NCBI GenBank assembly: GCA_027618855.1
Contig: JAQCID010000053.1
Coordinates: forward strand, 1-7,443
Origin: Bacteroidota bacterium
GTDB taxonomy: Bacteria; Bacteroidota; Bacteroidia; Flavobacteriales_D; Sanyastnellaceae
Direction: 5' to 3'
DNA length: 7,443 nt
The position numbers and the translations under genes are program-made. Shown in pieces: positions 7,271 through 7,443 of the stretch (positions within the stretch are counted from its first letter, which is position 1; the number at the start of each line of letters is the position of its first letter). The notes beneath the pieces are model-generated. The model was not told the origin of the DNA, ran no database searches, and was given only the letters and a program-made list of their open reading frames with translations.

Positions 7271-7443
7271 ATCATTCCAGTACACTCAATTATCGCGCAA
7301 AAGTACAATGAAATATACGTTTATCATATCTTTATGTCATAGCAATGTCAGCAGCTTTGCTTATTTAGACTGTTTCCAAACAATAATTTAATTTGTAAGG
7401 CGCTTCAAATGAATACATCCATTAGATTTGCATCCTGATTCCG
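7271..7443. other. AT-rich region upstream of actA
   Basis: Apart from the -7 box, this stretch holds no recognisable gene. On the minus strand two short frames are open from the window edge. One ends in TGA at 7405-7407. The other ends in TAA at 7388-7390 and would give a 17-residue tail containing SGCKSNGC. Either could be the end of an upstream gene, but they are too short to judge. A small inverted repeat (TGTTT/AAACA, 7371-7382) is seen, with no run of T after a strong stem, so no terminator is called. Confidence 0.4.
7298..7305 (-). promoter_or_regulatory. Bacteroidota-type -7 promoter element (TACTTTTG) of the act operon
   Basis: TACTTTTG on the minus strand is an exact match to the TAnnTTTG -7 consensus of Bacteroidota housekeeping promoters. 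It would put transcription start near 7290-7293, giving a leader of about 20 bases before the actA ATG at 7270. No clear TTTG/TTG -33 box is present at the usual 17-20 base spacing; the sequence there is AT-rich. It lies in the only gap in the operon long enough for a promoter. Confidence 0.55.

Noticed and set aside
7371..7382. Inverted repeat TGTTT-CC-AAACA upstream of actA as an operator or terminator
   Set aside because: The arms are only five AT-rich pairs around two bases and no T-run follows. This is too weak to support either call.
7377..7409. A second promoter on the minus strand with TTTG (7406-7409) and TATTGTTTG (7377-7385)
   Set aside because: The downstream box has one base too many between TA and TTTG, so it misses the consensus. 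The exact match at 7298-7305 is preferred.
7388..7441. Cys-containing 17-residue peptide open from the window edge (SGCKSNGC...), reminiscent of the Cys-rich segment of Bacteroidota PSP1/RicT proteins
   Set aside because: It is too short, ends in a stop soon after, and competes with another open frame. It needs the sequence beyond 7443.
1..7443. An undescribed multi-gene system
   Set aside because: All five complete genes match known subunits of Alternative Complex III in the standard order, and no unexplained gene or repeat array remains.

Overview
The window holds one minus-strand operon of a member of the Bacteroidota, probably a marine-type Flavobacteriales. Three things suggest this: the gene order, the near absence of Shine-Dalgarno sequences, and a TACTTTTG box upstream of the first gene that fits the Bacteroidota -7 promoter consensus (TAnnTTTG). 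No marker gene is present, so the assignment rests on these features alone.

Read in the direction of transcription (high to low coordinates), a leader/promoter region (7271-7443) is followed by actA (5843-7270, membrane-anchored multihaem cytochrome c with a fused monohaem domain), actB (2643-5822, molybdopterin-oxidoreductase-like and iron-sulfur protein), actC (1256-2632, NrfD/PsrC-like ten-helix quinol-site subunit), actD (712-1248, DUF3341-type two-helix subunit) and actE (41-715, monohaem cytochrome c lipoprotein). The first 12 codons of actF (1-38) run off the low-coordinate edge. Intergenic gaps are 20, 10 and 7 bases, then a 3-base stop/start overlap at actD/actE, then 2 bases. This is clearly a single transcriptional unit.

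Together the genes encode Alternative Complex III, the quinol:cytochrome c (or direct-to-oxidase) oxidoreductase that replaces the bc1 complex. Quinol would be oxidised at the ActC membrane subunit. Electrons would then pass through the Fe-S clusters of ActB and the haems of ActA and ActE to a terminal oxidase, whose genes often lie downstream of actF but are outside this window. Visible cofactor sites are six CXXCH motifs in ActA, one in ActE, and four cysteine clusters in ActB (three of the [4Fe-4S] type, and one with three cysteines as expected for [3Fe-4S]).

I found no undescribed system. The most notable details are the six-haem fused ActA, an EF-hand/dockerin-like calcium loop between the two halves of ActB, two non-haem cysteines in ActA, and the -7 promoter box, which argues for an ATG start of actA at 7270 rather than the upstream GTG. 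There is no RNA gene, mobile element, CRISPR array or long repeat in the window.
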